This document shows positions 44,286-53,233 of a stretch of DNA of 64,000 bases, piece by piece. Each line of letters starts with the position of its first letter. Within the stretch, counting starts at the first letter, position 1. Position numbers and translations under genes: made by a program. The stretch comes from Geobacter sp. (GTDB lineage: Bacteria; Desulfobacterota; Desulfuromonadia; Geobacterales; Geobacteraceae), in NCBI GenBank assembly GCA_016177775.1, contig JACOUQ010000013.1, positions 1 to 64,000 on the forward strand, read 5' to 3'. The notes beneath the pieces are model-generated. The model did no database searches. It was given only the letters and a program-made list of their open reading frames with translations, and had not been told where the DNA came from.

Positions 44286-45467
44286 ATGAAGATTCTTCAC
44301 GCGGTTGAATTCTACCATCCTTCCGTCGGCGGTATGCAGGAGGTTGTAAAACAGCTCTCCGAGCGAATGGCCGCTATGGGACACGACGTGACTGTGGCGA
44401 CGACGCGACTGCCTGAACGTGGCGATGCAGTGCTGAACGGCGTGAGGATCGCGGAGTTCGACATTTCCGGGAACCTGGCGCGGGGGATGGCAGGGGAGGT
44501 CGACTCTTTCCGGGAGTTTGTGCTTTCGGGCGGCTACGACGTGGTGACCTGCTTTGCAGCCCAGCAGTGGGCGACTGACGCCCTGCTGCCAGTACTTGAC
44601 CGGATAAGAGCCGCAAAGGTGTTTGTCCCCACCGGTTTCTCCGGTCTTTACGATCCGCTATACAAAGAATACTTCGCGTCCATGGGGAATTGGCTGAAAC
44701 AGTTCGACATGAATGTCTTCCTGTCGGAAGATTACCGGGATATCAATTTTGCCCGTTCCTGCGGAGTGGATAAAATGACGGTCATCCCCAACGGAGCTGC
44801 CGAGGACGAGTTTCTGCCGGACGCTGGGGTTGATGCCCGGCAGCTCATGAAGATACCCCGGGATCATTTGTTGATCCTGCACGTCGGTTCCCATACCGGC
44901 ATTAAGGGGCATGCGGAAGCGATCCGGATATTCGCCAGGGCGGCCATTAAGAACGCCACCTTTCTAATGATTGCCAATGACTTCGGCGGCTGCACGCGGG
45001 GGTGCCGGATGAAGGAAACGCTTTTCAATGCTTGGCCGAAGCGGCTTTTGGACGGCAAGCGACTGCTTGTGGCCTCCCTCCCGAGGAGGAAGACGGTGGC
45101 CGCATACAAGGCGGCCGACCTGTTTCTGTTCCCCTCCAACATCGAGTGCTCGCCGCTGGTGCTGTTCGAATCCATGGCCTCCGGGACGCCGTTTCTCTCC
45201 ACAGACGTGGGGAACGCGGCAGAAATCGTCCGCTGGTCGGGCGGTGGAGAAATTTTGCCGACAAGTACCGATGCGAATGGATATGCGCGGGCTGATTTGG
45301 AAGGGTCGGCTCGCATGCTGGCTGATCTCTGCAGGGACGCTGTAAGAAGAAAAAGCTTGGGCGAGGCAGGATATGCTGCCTGGCGGGAACGGTTCACTTG
45401 GGAGAAGATCGCGCGTGAGTACGAAGGGTTATATTACAGGGTTGTCAGGGACAAGGCATGCAACTAA
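44286..45467 (+). CDS. GT4 family glycosyltransferase
   Basis: A 393-residue GT-B enzyme: MKILHAVEFYHPSVGGMQEVV at the N-terminus (glycine-rich acceptor loop), LLILHVGSHTGIKGHAEAIR opening the C-terminal domain, and the donor-site FLFPSNIECSPLVLFESMASG. It overlaps the next gene by 10 bp. Confidence 0.88.
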   Translation: MKILHAVEFYHPSVGGMQEVVKQLSERMAAMGHDVTVATTRLPERGDAVLNGVRIAEFDISGNLARGMAGEVDSFREFVLSGGYDVVTCFAAQQWATDALLPVLDRIRAAKVFVPTGFSGLYDPLYKEYFASMGNWLKQFDMNVFLSEDYRDINFARSCGVDKMTVIPNGAAEDEFLPDAGVDARQLMKIPRDHLLILHVGSHTGIKGHAEAIRIFARAAIKNATFLMIANDFGGCTRGCRMKETLFNAWPKRLLDGKRLLVASLPRRKTVAAYKAADLFLFPSNIECSPLVLFESMASGTPFLSTDVGNAAEIVRWSGGGEILPTSTDANGYARADLEGSARMLADLCRDAVRRKSLGEAGYAAWRERFTWEKIAREYEGLYYRVVRDKACN

Positions 45468-46183
45468 AGGGCTTGTTGAGCCGATTGTTTGGGGGAGGAT
45501 ACGGAAAGAGCCAGCCGGATGTGTCCCCCAATCGCCACTGTAGCGAGTTTGAAGTCAACAACTGGGCCATTTCTGATTTTGTCATCAGGAAACTTTTCCC
45601 GATCGTCGGTTTCAAGCCGTTTCCGCTGAACGAGCAGATGTTGATATTGGCGGCTATATTGCGGCTGCGGCCGACCCATATCTTCGAATGGGGTACCAAT
45701 ATCGGGAAATCCGCCCGGATATTTCACGAGGTCTGCAAGGAGTTCGGTATCAATGCGGAGATCCATTCCATCGACTTGCCCGATGACATGGAACATGTGG
45801 AACACCCTAAGGAGAGAAGGGGGTACCTGGTCAGGGGGATAACTGGAGTAACGCTTCACCAGGGTGACGGCCTCGACACGTCACTACGGATATTGTCACG
45901 CTGCGGAGCTGCGGATGTTTCGCCGCTTTTTTTCATCGATGGCGACCATAGCTATGAATCGGTCAGGCGTGAACTCGAAGGGGTAATCGACCGGGTGCCT
46001 GCCGCGAATGTTTTGTTGCACGACACGTTTTACCAGTCAGTGGAATCCGGGTACAACATCGGTCCTTACAAGGCCATCGAGGATGTTCTAGGGAAGAGAA
46101 CGCATTCATTCAGGATTCTTTCCCAAAACATCGGGCTCCCCGGCATGACGCTCCTCTGGCAGCCCCGTTCCAAGCGAGCGTAA
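45458..46183 (+). CDS. Class I SAM-dependent methyltransferase (CmcI-like)
   Basis: 241 residues with IFEWGTNIGKSARIFHEV (SAM-binding loop variant), IHSIDLPDD, PLFFIDGDHSYESVRREL and VLLHDTFYQ. The FIDGDHSYE motif is typical of sugar-modifying methyltransferases in polysaccharide clusters. The target is probably a glycan hydroxyl (inference). It is coupled to the upstream GT4 gene by overlap and followed by GT11 after 3 bp. Confidence 0.78.
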   Translation: MQLKGLLSRLFGGGYGKSQPDVSPNRHCSEFEVNNWAISDFVIRKLFPIVGFKPFPLNEQMLILAAILRLRPTHIFEWGTNIGKSARIFHEVCKEFGINAEIHSIDLPDDMEHVEHPKERRGYLVRGITGVTLHQGDGLDTSLRILSRCGAADVSPLFFIDGDHSYESVRRELEGVIDRVPAANVLLHDTFYQSVESGYNIGPYKAIEDVLGKRTHSFRILSQNIGLPGMTLLWQPRSKRA

Positions 46184-46186
46184 CGC

Positions 46187-47065
46187 ATGATCATCGTCAA
46201 ACTTACCGGCGGCCTAGGCAACCAGATGTTCCAGTACGCCGCTGGACGCCGCCTGGCTCATTTCCGCAATACCCCTCTCAAGCTCGATCTGTCATGGTTC
46301 AGCGACTTTTCGCCGATGGATACGCCGCGCGCCTACGCACTTGCCCCTTTCTCCATACAGGCCGAACCATCCACGGCAGAAGAAACCGCAATAGTGCGGG
46401 AGCCTAAATACGGCATGCTCAGGCAGCTCTTTAACAAAATCAATCCTTCCTACCGCCCGACCCACATCCGCGAAAAGCGGTTCCGCTTCGATCCTTCGAC
46501 ACTCTCACTCCCCGGCAACGTCTACCTCGACGGCTACTGGCAAAGCGAGAAATACTTCAGCGACATCGCCTCCATCATCCGGCGCGAGTTTACGGTGCGG
46601 ACCGAGCCGGACGCGCCCAACTGCGAGGTAGCCGGGCTCATCAAGGGGTGCGAGGCGGTCTCCATCCATTTCCGCCGTGGGGATTACGTGGCCGATGCGA
46701 AGACAGCCGCGTATCACGGGATATGCTCCGTCGCTTACTATCACGAGGCGGTCAAGCTGGTCGCGGCGCGGGTGGATGAGCCGCACTTCTTCGTGTTCTC
46801 CGATGATCCCGCCTGGGTGCGGGAGAACTTCGCCATTCCCCATCCCATGACAGTAGTGGACCACAACGGCCCGGACCAGGCCCATGAAGACCTGCGATTG
46901 ATGTCGCTTTGCCGGCACCACATCATTGCCAACAGCTCGTTCAGCTGGTGGGGGGCGTGGCTCTCCGACAACCCGGACAAGATTGTTATCGCCCCGCGTC
47001 GATGGTTTGCCGAAAAATCCATCGATACGCGCGATCTGCTGCCGGAGGGGTGGGTGAGGGTTTGA
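46187..47065 (+). CDS. GT11 alpha-1,2-fucosyltransferase
   Basis: A 292-residue enzyme transferring fucose from GDP-fucose. Motifs: IVKLTGGLGNQMFQYAAGR at the N-terminus, VSIHFRRGDYV (GDP-binding), and IANSSFSWWGAWLSDNPDK near the C-terminus, all hallmarks of GT11. Its donor would be made by Gmd and Fcl at 58.8-61.0 kb, so the surface polymer probably contains L-fucose (or 6-deoxy-galactose derivatives). A short run of G-rich 7-bp units lies over its 3' end. Confidence 0.93.
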   Translation: MIIVKLTGGLGNQMFQYAAGRRLAHFRNTPLKLDLSWFSDFSPMDTPRAYALAPFSIQAEPSTAEETAIVREPKYGMLRQLFNKINPSYRPTHIREKRFRFDPSTLSLPGNVYLDGYWQSEKYFSDIASIIRREFTVRTEPDAPNCEVAGLIKGCEAVSIHFRRGDYVADAKTAAYHGICSVAYYHEAVKLVAARVDEPHFFVFSDDPAWVRENFAIPHPMTVVDHNGPDQAHEDLRLMSLCRHHIIANSSFSWWGAWLSDNPDKIVIAPRRWFAEKSIDTRDLLPEGWVRV

Positions 47066-47102
47066 GGCGGTGAAAGGCGAAGTCAAATTAAAGATTGCTA
47101 TC

Positions 47103-47117
47103 TTGTCATTTTGACAA
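47103..47117. promoter_or_regulatory. Perfect palindrome TTGTCA-TTT-TGACAA upstream of the ATPase gene
   Basis: A 6-bp perfect inverted repeat with a 3-nt spacer in a short AT-rich promoter-like stretch, 17 bp before the ATG. TTGTCA or TTGACA could serve as a -35 box. It is an operator candidate; the binding protein is unknown. Confidence 0.45.
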
Positions 47118-47133
47118 TATAGTATGTGTAATT

Positions 47134-48348
47134 ATGACATATCTGTCGCGAGAAATTACAAACTCCATAACCAGTGCCCTTGACGATATGCCGGTTGTCG
47201 CCATCACCGGCATGAGGCAGACGGGGAAAAGCACCTTCCTGCAACAGCAGGCGGAACTTCAGGGAAGAAAATATGTAACCCTGGATGACTTTGCCCAGTT
47301 GGCGGCGGCGCGGGAAAACCCGGACGGCTTCATCGAAACGGATGAGCCCCTCATCATTGACGAGGCGCAACGCTGCCCCGAGCTTTTCGTTGCGATCAAA
47401 CGGGCGGTAGATCGCAACCGGGTGCCCGGCAGATTCATCCTTTCCGGTTCCGCAAACTTCCTCCTGATGAAAAACATCTCCGAAAGCCTCGCCGGAAGAG
47501 CAACCTATTTCAATATGCATCCGTTCACACGTCGCGAGCTTGATGGCGGACTGACGGAAAAACCGTTCCTAAGGCAGTTTTTTGAAAGCCAGACGATTAC
47601 CGGGCTGCCGGAAGTTTCTCCTGTCCCGCTGGATGCCGTTATTAAGGGTGGCATGCCTTCGGTCTGCCTGGGAAGTTTGAAGAACGCGGTCAATTGGTTC
47701 AAGGGATACGAGCATACCTATCTGGATCGAGACATTCGCGACCTGAGCCGTATCGGCAACATAATTCCATTTCGAGGCCTATTGCATCTCGCCGCGTTGA
47801 GGACCGGTGGAATCCTCAGCATAAGCGAACTGGGGAGGGACGCTCGCCTTACCTCCGCGACGGTTTCCAGTTATCTGTCAATTATGGAAGTATCCTGCAT
47901 TTTCTACCGGCTTGCTCCCTATTTAAAAAATCGGGCCAGCAGGCTGATAAAATCCCCCAAGTTCTATTTGGGAGATTCCGGACTCGCCTGTTACCTGGCG
48001 GGAAAGGACGACCTTGCGGATGATCCGCTCAAGGGTGCGCTGCTTGAAACATACGTGGCACAGAATATCGTCGGGATCATCGATTCGACTTGGCCGCGGG
48101 CGCGCCTGTTTTTCTGGAATATCCAGGGACGCCATGAAGTGGATTTTGTCATCGAGGCGGGGAACTCCTGCATAGCCATTGAAGTCAAAGCGGCTGCACG
48201 GTGGGAAAAGGAGGACCTGGCCGGCCTTAAATCCTTTGTCGCCGCAACGCCGCATTGCAGAGCCGGGATACTCGCTTATAACGGATCAACACCGGTCAGC
48301 CTGGGGGACAAGTTGTGGGCTATTCCTCTTGCCTTGTTGCTGAAGTGA
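47134..48348 (+). CDS. AAA ATPase with DUF4143 domain
   Basis: 404 residues with Walker A GMRQTGKST (about residue 28), Walker B PLIIDEAQR, sensor-like FILSGSAN, then a DUF4143 region with YLDRDIRDLSRIGNI and a C-terminal nuclease-like VDFVIEAGNSCIAIEVKAA (PD-(D/E)XK-like spacing). Such proteins are widespread accessory ATPases of uncertain function. ATG 47134 is preferred over an upstream codon. It interrupts the glycosyltransferase series and has its own AT-rich upstream region, so it may be an acquired cargo gene. Confidence 0.87.
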   Translation: MTYLSREITNSITSALDDMPVVAITGMRQTGKSTFLQQQAELQGRKYVTLDDFAQLAAARENPDGFIETDEPLIIDEAQRCPELFVAIKRAVDRNRVPGRFILSGSANFLLMKNISESLAGRATYFNMHPFTRRELDGGLTEKPFLRQFFESQTITGLPEVSPVPLDAVIKGGMPSVCLGSLKNAVNWFKGYEHTYLDRDIRDLSRIGNIIPFRGLLHLAALRTGGILSISELGRDARLTSATVSSYLSIMEVSCIFYRLAPYLKNRASRLIKSPKFYLGDSGLACYLAGKDDLADDPLKGALLETYVAQNIVGIIDSTWPRARLFFWNIQGRHEVDFVIEAGNSCIAIEVKAAARWEKEDLAGLKSFVAATPHCRAGILAYNGSTPVSLGDKLWAIPLALLLK

Positions 48349-48373
48349 AAGGGAAACGGGGAAAGTATTCAGG

Positions 48374-50491
48374 ATGTTGAAGGATAGTAAGCATATACCA
48401 CGTGTTACAGTCCTGATGCCTGTTTACAATGGCGAGCGGTTTCTGCGCGAGGCGATTGACAGCATCCTGGCCCAGTCCTTCACCGATTTCGAGCTGCTCA
48501 TCATCAACGACGGTTCCACGGACGGCAGCGCCGGCATCATCGAGTCATACGGCGACCCGCGCATCCGGCTGGTGCACAATGAACGTAACCTGGGGCTGGT
48601 TGCCACCCTGAACCGGGGGATCGACCTGGCTCGCGGCGAATATCTGGCCAGGATGGATGCTGACGACGTGAGCCTGCCGGAGCGGTTGGAGCGGCAGGTG
48701 ACCTACCTGGACGCCCACCCCGGCGTGGGGGTCTGCGCCGTCCGGGTGGCGCTGATCGGTTCCGAAGGAGAGGCGCGCGGCGAATGGGACATGGACCGGC
48801 AGACAACGAGCTGGCAGGAGATCCGGGCGTGCCTGCCGAAAAGTAATTGCATCGCCCACCCCGGTGTGATGGCCAGAAAAGACCTTCTGGCGCGGTATCG
48901 CTACCGGGCCGAGCAACTGCATGCCGAGGATTACGACCTCTGGCTCCGCCTCTGCGCCGACGGGCACAAGATCGGGAAGATTGCCGAGCCGTTGCTCCGT
49001 TATCGGGTCCACGATGAGTCGGTGACCGTGAAGTCAAGGGGTGCGGTTGCTCCCATGCGGTCGCTTTTGCGTGTCAAGGGGCGTTACCTGCTTCACCGTA
49101 GGGGGCGCGCGGTTTTCAACCTGTTCGACTGGCGGGTGGCTGTTCAGTTAATGGGTGATCTGGTCATTTATGCCGGGATGCTGGCAAAGCGGCAGGTGCC
49201 GGCGGCGGAGCGCGAGGACCACCATCAGCCAGGCGCCCTTGCCGGCTTCGACCTTATTCTCTTCACGGACTCCTTTCCCTTCGGAAGCAAGGAGCCGTTT
49301 CTGGAGACCGAGCTGGAGTACCTAGCCAGAAGGTTCGAAAAAATCCTGGTCATCCCTTTTTCCGCCCCGGCAGGAGAGGCGGCGCGGCCGCTGCCCGGAA
49401 ACGTCGCCTTCACTGAGCCGCTCTGGTCCTTCGGAGGGGGCGGTTTCGGCAAGGTGCTGCGAGGGGTGTTCAACCGCTCCCCCTTGTGGCCGCATCTGCG
49501 GGAATTCGTGGAGAAGAGGGTCTATGCCAGTCCAAGGCGGTTCTCCCTCTGGGGGTATTCCCTGCTGGTGGCCAGGTATCTTTGCGCCCACAAAGGGCTC
49601 AGGGAGCTGCTGGCCGCCAACCGGGATGCACTCCTTTACTTTTACTGGGGATCGAACGGCGCCTGGACCGTCCCCTGTATCAGGAGGAGAAACAGGGAGG
49701 CGCGGATCGTTACCCGCTTTCACGGGGTCGATCTCTATGCCTACCGCCAGGACAATGCGGGCTACCTCCCCTTGCAGGAGGCGGTGCTGACCGATTCCAC
49801 CCGTGCGGTCTTCGTCTGTGACGACGGGCTGCAATATGCCCGGCGGACGGTCGCTCCGTCCGTCTTCAACGGCGTGCTGTTCCGGATGGGGGTCGCGGAC
49901 CGGGGGATGAGTCGGGCAAGCGGGGACGGGGTGTTCCGGATTGCCAGTTGCTCACGGCTGGTGCCACTCAAGCGGATCCAGATGATTGCCGACGCCTTGG
50001 CTCGACTTGACTTTCCCGTGGAATGGACCCATATCGGAGACGGCCCGCTGCGGCCGGAGATCATTGAGCTTGTCGGGCGACTGCCGAAAAATGTGATGGC
50101 ACGGCTTCTTGGTCAGATGCCTAACCGGGAGGTTGGCGGTTTTTATGCTGCACATCCCGTGGACCTGTTCGTGAACGTGAGTGAAAGCGAGGGGCTGCCG
50201 GTCTCCATCATGGAGGCCCTGGCGGCTGGCATTCCAGTGTTGGCCACCGCCGTCGGGGGGACTTCGGAGCTGGTGGACGATGCTGTGGGCAGGCTGCTTC
50301 CTGCCGCGATTGATGGCGCTTTCCTGGCAAAAGAGATCACTGCCTTCAGGGAACGGTATCTGGCAGGGGGGGCGGAGCTGCGCGAAGCGGCGCGTCGGCG
50401 CTGGGCGGAGCGGGCGGATGCTGCAACGGTGTATGATGCCTTTGTCGCGTTCCTGGCTGGCCTTGCGAAAAGAGATGGCAATGGGGCTTGA
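48374..50491 (+). CDS. Fused GT2-GT4 glycosyltransferase
   Basis: 705 residues: an N-terminal GT2 domain (VTVLMPVYNGERFLREAI, INDGSTDGSAGII, YLARMDADDVSLPERL, HAEDYDLWLRLCADG; about 1-270) followed by a complete GT4 domain (LILFTDSFPFGSKEPFLETE, RFHGVDLYAYRQD, SESEGLPVSIMEALAAGIPV; about 290-700). One polypeptide could add two successive sugars. Both active-site regions look intact. It overlaps the next gene by 17 bp. Confidence 0.87.
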   Translation: MLKDSKHIPRVTVLMPVYNGERFLREAIDSILAQSFTDFELLIINDGSTDGSAGIIESYGDPRIRLVHNERNLGLVATLNRGIDLARGEYLARMDADDVSLPERLERQVTYLDAHPGVGVCAVRVALIGSEGEARGEWDMDRQTTSWQEIRACLPKSNCIAHPGVMARKDLLARYRYRAEQLHAEDYDLWLRLCADGHKIGKIAEPLLRYRVHDESVTVKSRGAVAPMRSLLRVKGRYLLHRRGRAVFNLFDWRVAVQLMGDLVIYAGMLAKRQVPAAEREDHHQPGALAGFDLILFTDSFPFGSKEPFLETELEYLARRFEKILVIPFSAPAGEAARPLPGNVAFTEPLWSFGGGGFGKVLRGVFNRSPLWPHLREFVEKRVYASPRRFSLWGYSLLVARYLCAHKGLRELLAANRDALLYFYWGSNGAWTVPCIRRRNREARIVTRFHGVDLYAYRQDNAGYLPLQEAVLTDSTRAVFVCDDGLQYARRTVAPSVFNGVLFRMGVADRGMSRASGDGVFRIASCSRLVPLKRIQMIADALARLDFPVEWTHIGDGPLRPEIIELVGRLPKNVMARLLGQMPNREVGGFYAAHPVDLFVNVSESEGLPVSIMEALAAGIPVLATAVGGTSELVDDAVGRLLPAAIDGAFLAKEITAFRERYLAGGAELREAARRRWAERADAATVYDAFVAFLAGLAKRDGNGA

Positions 50492-51731
50492 GAAGGTGGT
50501 GATAATTACCCCTTTCTGGCGTCGCGCAAATCATCTGAGCGCGGTAAGGGTGGAGCGCTTCGTCCGGTGGTTCGCCGGGGCCGGAGTGAGGGTGGTGCTG
50601 GTGCGGGCGGGGAGCGCCGATCAGGCAATCTCCAGGGAGTGGGGGGTGGAGGTGGCGGTGCGCGACCCCCTGGGGCTTCACCCCGACGAAGGGGCTGCCT
50701 CCGCGATTCAAGGCACAAGGGAATATTCACCGTTGGTGACCCTGGCCGCCGCCCTGGCATTCAACCCGGACCCCGGCATCCTCTGGGCGCGCCGGGCGGC
50801 GAAGCATCCGCTGGTGCTGGAACATGGGCGCGGGGCGGGATTCGTCATCTCCTCCAGCCCCCCCGAGTCGGCCCACCTTGCCGCCGCTTCCCTTGCCGAA
50901 AGGCTCGGGGCCGAACTTGCCGTGGATATGCGCGATGGGTGGTTGGATGAGCCGCTCAAGCCGTTGCTCCAGAAATCGCGCCTGCAGCGCTGGCGGGAGG
51001 GGCGGCTGGAGAGGCGGGTGATCGAGCAGGCCCGCGTGGTCTTTGTTACATCGACCCGCTGGCAAGCCCTGCTGGAGGAGCGTCTGCCGCAGGCCAGGGG
51101 GAAGGTGACGGTCCTGACCAACTGCTACCCCTCTCCGCAGCTTGAAGTACCCTTCCAACCACAGCCGGAGGAGCCTTATGATCTGGTTTATGCTGGCCGG
51201 TTCACCGGTTCCAAGTTCGACAACCGGCCTGGGATACTCCTGGAGCCCCTGTTTGCCGGGCTCAGGCAGGTAGAGGGAACTTTCCGCGTCGTTATCCTGG
51301 GGGCTTTAACCAGTAACGACCTTGAGGAAATCGCCCCCTGGCGGGAGAAGTTCGCCTCCGTGGGTGTAGATTTAGTTACGCGCCCCCAGGTGGAGAGGAC
51401 AGCACTGGCGGAAATTTTGGCCAAAGCTCGCGGCCTGCTGCTGCTTTCGGCAACGAGGGCCTCGATCCTGGCCAAACTGTTCGATTACATCCCGACCCGG
51501 CGGCCGATCCTTGCGATAACCCTGAAAGACAGCTCGGTCTGGGACTTGTCGGCCAGAGTCCCCCAGCTTTTTGCCGTGGACATGCACGATCCTGCGGCTG
51601 GGCAGTCCTCTGTGGCGGACTTCCTGATGGCGTGCGCCACCAACGAATACGCGGCCGAAGTTCCGCCGGAGTTTGGAGAAGAGCACAACGCCGGGATTTT
51701 CCTGAGAGAGCTGTCCCGTTCGAGTAAGTGA
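50475..51731 (+). CDS. GT4-like glycosyltransferase
   Basis: 418 residues from ATG 50475 (or ATG 50481), VVIITPFWRRANHLSAVRVER. GT-B features are GAELAVDMRDGWLDEPL, VFVTSTRWQALLEERLP, YDLVYAGRFTGS opening the C-domain, and a donor-site RGLLLLSATRASILAKLFDYI where the usual E is not obvious. The open frame extends farther upstream only as a shadow of the preceding gene. Specificity is unknown. Confidence 0.78.
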   Translation: MAMGLEKVVIITPFWRRANHLSAVRVERFVRWFAGAGVRVVLVRAGSADQAISREWGVEVAVRDPLGLHPDEGAASAIQGTREYSPLVTLAAALAFNPDPGILWARRAAKHPLVLEHGRGAGFVISSSPPESAHLAAASLAERLGAELAVDMRDGWLDEPLKPLLQKSRLQRWREGRLERRVIEQARVVFVTSTRWQALLEERLPQARGKVTVLTNCYPSPQLEVPFQPQPEEPYDLVYAGRFTGSKFDNRPGILLEPLFAGLRQVEGTFRVVILGALTSNDLEEIAPWREKFASVGVDLVTRPQVERTALAEILAKARGLLLLSATRASILAKLFDYIPTRRPILAITLKDSSVWDLSARVPQLFAVDMHDPAAGQSSVADFLMACATNEYAAEVPPEFGEEHNAGIFLRELSRSSK

Positions 51732-51732
51732 C

Positions 51733-52491
51733 ATGGAAAAATCATTCAATTATTATCTCAACATAGCCATCTCCAGTATCCCCGAGTCCCTGAAAAAGCC
51801 CTTTTTCTCGGGGAATGGACGGTATTGCCCGGTTTGCGGGAACAGGCTCCGGAGATTTCTCTCTTATGGTCTGCCTGGCATGCCTGCCCGCCCTGATGCC
51901 CTCTGCCCCATCTGTGGCTCCCTGGAGCGGCATCGCCTGGCCTGGTCCGTCCTGGAGCGCAAGACCGATCTCTTTGACGGCGCCGCGAAAAAGATGCTGC
52001 ACGTGGCCCCGGAGCCGATCATGGAGCGCAAATTCAGGCAGATCGCCGGCCTTGAGTACCTGTCCGCGGACATCGCCGATCCCCGGGCCATGATGCAGAT
52101 GGACATAACCGCCATCTCCCTCCCCGATGGCACCTTCGACCTGTTTTATTGCAGCCACGTTCTCGAACACATTCCCGAGGACCGGCAGGCCATGCGGGAA
52201 CTGCTCCGGGTCCTGAAGCCGGGAGGGTGGGGCGTCGTGATGGTTCCCATCGGCGCGGACAGGACGGTGGAGGACCCCTCGATCGTTTCCTCCGAGGAGC
52301 GGCGCAGGGTTTTCGGCCAGGAGGACCACGTCAGGATATACGGCCCGGATGTGCGACAGCGCCTGGAGGAGGCGGGATTCCGGGTTGAAAGCATCACCGC
52401 CGGGGGAATTGCGGGCGCAAGGGAGCAACAGTGGCTGGGGATAGCAGAGAACGAGGTGCTGTTTCTATGTACTAGGCCGATTGCTCAGTGA
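51733..52491 (+). CDS. SAM-dependent methyltransferase with N-terminal zinc-ribbon cysteines
   Basis: 252 residues. Residues about 34-62 hold two CxxC pairs (YCPVCGN and LCPICGS) likely binding zinc. The methyltransferase domain has KMLHVAPEPIMERKF, YLSADI, FDLFYCSHVLEHIPEDRQAM and LLRVLKPGGWGVVMVPI (Methyltransf_11 type). It probably methylates a sugar or lipid-linked glycan. Its TGA stop lies in a GGTGAAT array. Confidence 0.83.
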   Translation: MEKSFNYYLNIAISSIPESLKKPFFSGNGRYCPVCGNRLRRFLSYGLPGMPARPDALCPICGSLERHRLAWSVLERKTDLFDGAAKKMLHVAPEPIMERKFRQIAGLEYLSADIADPRAMMQMDITAISLPDGTFDLFYCSHVLEHIPEDRQAMRELLRVLKPGGWGVVMVPIGADRTVEDPSIVSSEERRRVFGQEDHVRIYGPDVRQRLEEAGFRVESITAGGIAGAREQQWLGIAENEVLFLCTRPIAQ

Positions 52492-52507
52492 ATGGTGAAT
52501 CGTGAAA
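52487..52507 (+). repeat. Intercistronic 7-bp array (AGTGAAT, GGTGAAT, CGTGAAA)
   Basis: Three units. The methyltransferase stop (TGA 52489-52491) and the next start (GTG 52502) both lie in the array. Confidence 0.75.
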
Positions 52508-53224
52508 CTCTCGGTCTGCATGGCGACATATAATGGCGAACGCTTCATCCGGCGGCAGCTGGAGACGATTCTCTCCCAGCTCGGGCCGGAGGACGAGGTG
52601 GTGGTGTCGGACGACTCCTCCAGCGACCGGACCGTGGAGATCGTCCGCTCCATCGCCGATCATCGCATCCGGCTCTTCGCCGGCAATACCTTCCGCAGCC
52701 CCATCTTCAACTTCGAGAATGCGCTGAAACAGGCCACCGGCGACGTGATCGCCCTGGCCGACCAGGATGACGTCTGGCTGCCGGACAAAGTGGCGGTGAT
52801 CCGCCAGCAGTTCGCGGGGCGCGGGGAGGAGGTATTCCTGATCGTCATGGATGGCCGGGTGGTGGACGAGGAGGAGCGGGTTCTGGAGGAATCCATCTTC
52901 CGCAGGATCAACGCCGGGCCGGGGCTGCTGAAGAACCTCTACGACAACACGTTCCTCGGGTGCGCCCTGGCATTCACCCGGAAGCTCCTGGATATTGCCC
53001 TCCCCTTTCCGCGCAATATCCCCATGCACGACATGTGGCTGGGGGACCTGGCCCAGATATTCGGGAGCGTGGAATTCGTGCCGGAGAAGACCATCCTCTA
53101 CCGCAAGCACGGGGCAAGCTTGACCGATTTCAAACGCCGCTTCATCCCTATGACCCAGATCAAGCGGCGCTGGTGGCTGGCTTATAATCTGGTGAAACGG
53201 TGGTGGGAAAGACGTGAAGGGTGA
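52502..53224 (+). CDS. GT2 family glycosyltransferase (rhamnosyltransferase-like)
   Basis: A 240-residue GT-A enzyme: KLSVCMATYNGERFIRRQLE, VVVSDDSSSDRTVEIV, ALADQDDVWLPDKV (the DQDD variant typical of rhamnosyltransferase-like GT2), and IPMHDMWLGDLAQIFG. The GTG start lies in the array, and its TGA stop precedes the next ATG inside another array. Confidence 0.88.
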   Translation: MKLSVCMATYNGERFIRRQLETILSQLGPEDEVVVSDDSSSDRTVEIVRSIADHRIRLFAGNTFRSPIFNFENALKQATGDVIALADQDDVWLPDKVAVIRQQFAGRGEEVFLIVMDGRVVDEEERVLEESIFRRINAGPGLLKNLYDNTFLGCALAFTRKLLDIALPFPRNIPMHDMWLGDLAQIFGSVEFVPEKTILYRKHGASLTDFKRRFIPMTQIKRRWWLAYNLVKRWWERREG

Positions 53225-53233
53225 ATGGTGAAA
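53213..53233 (+). repeat. Intercistronic 7-bp array with TGA-ATG junction
   Basis: CGTGAAG, GGTGAAT, GGTGAAA. The TGA of the GT2 gene (53222-53224) is followed directly by ATG (53225) within one GGTGAAT unit plus the next G. Confidence 0.8.
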
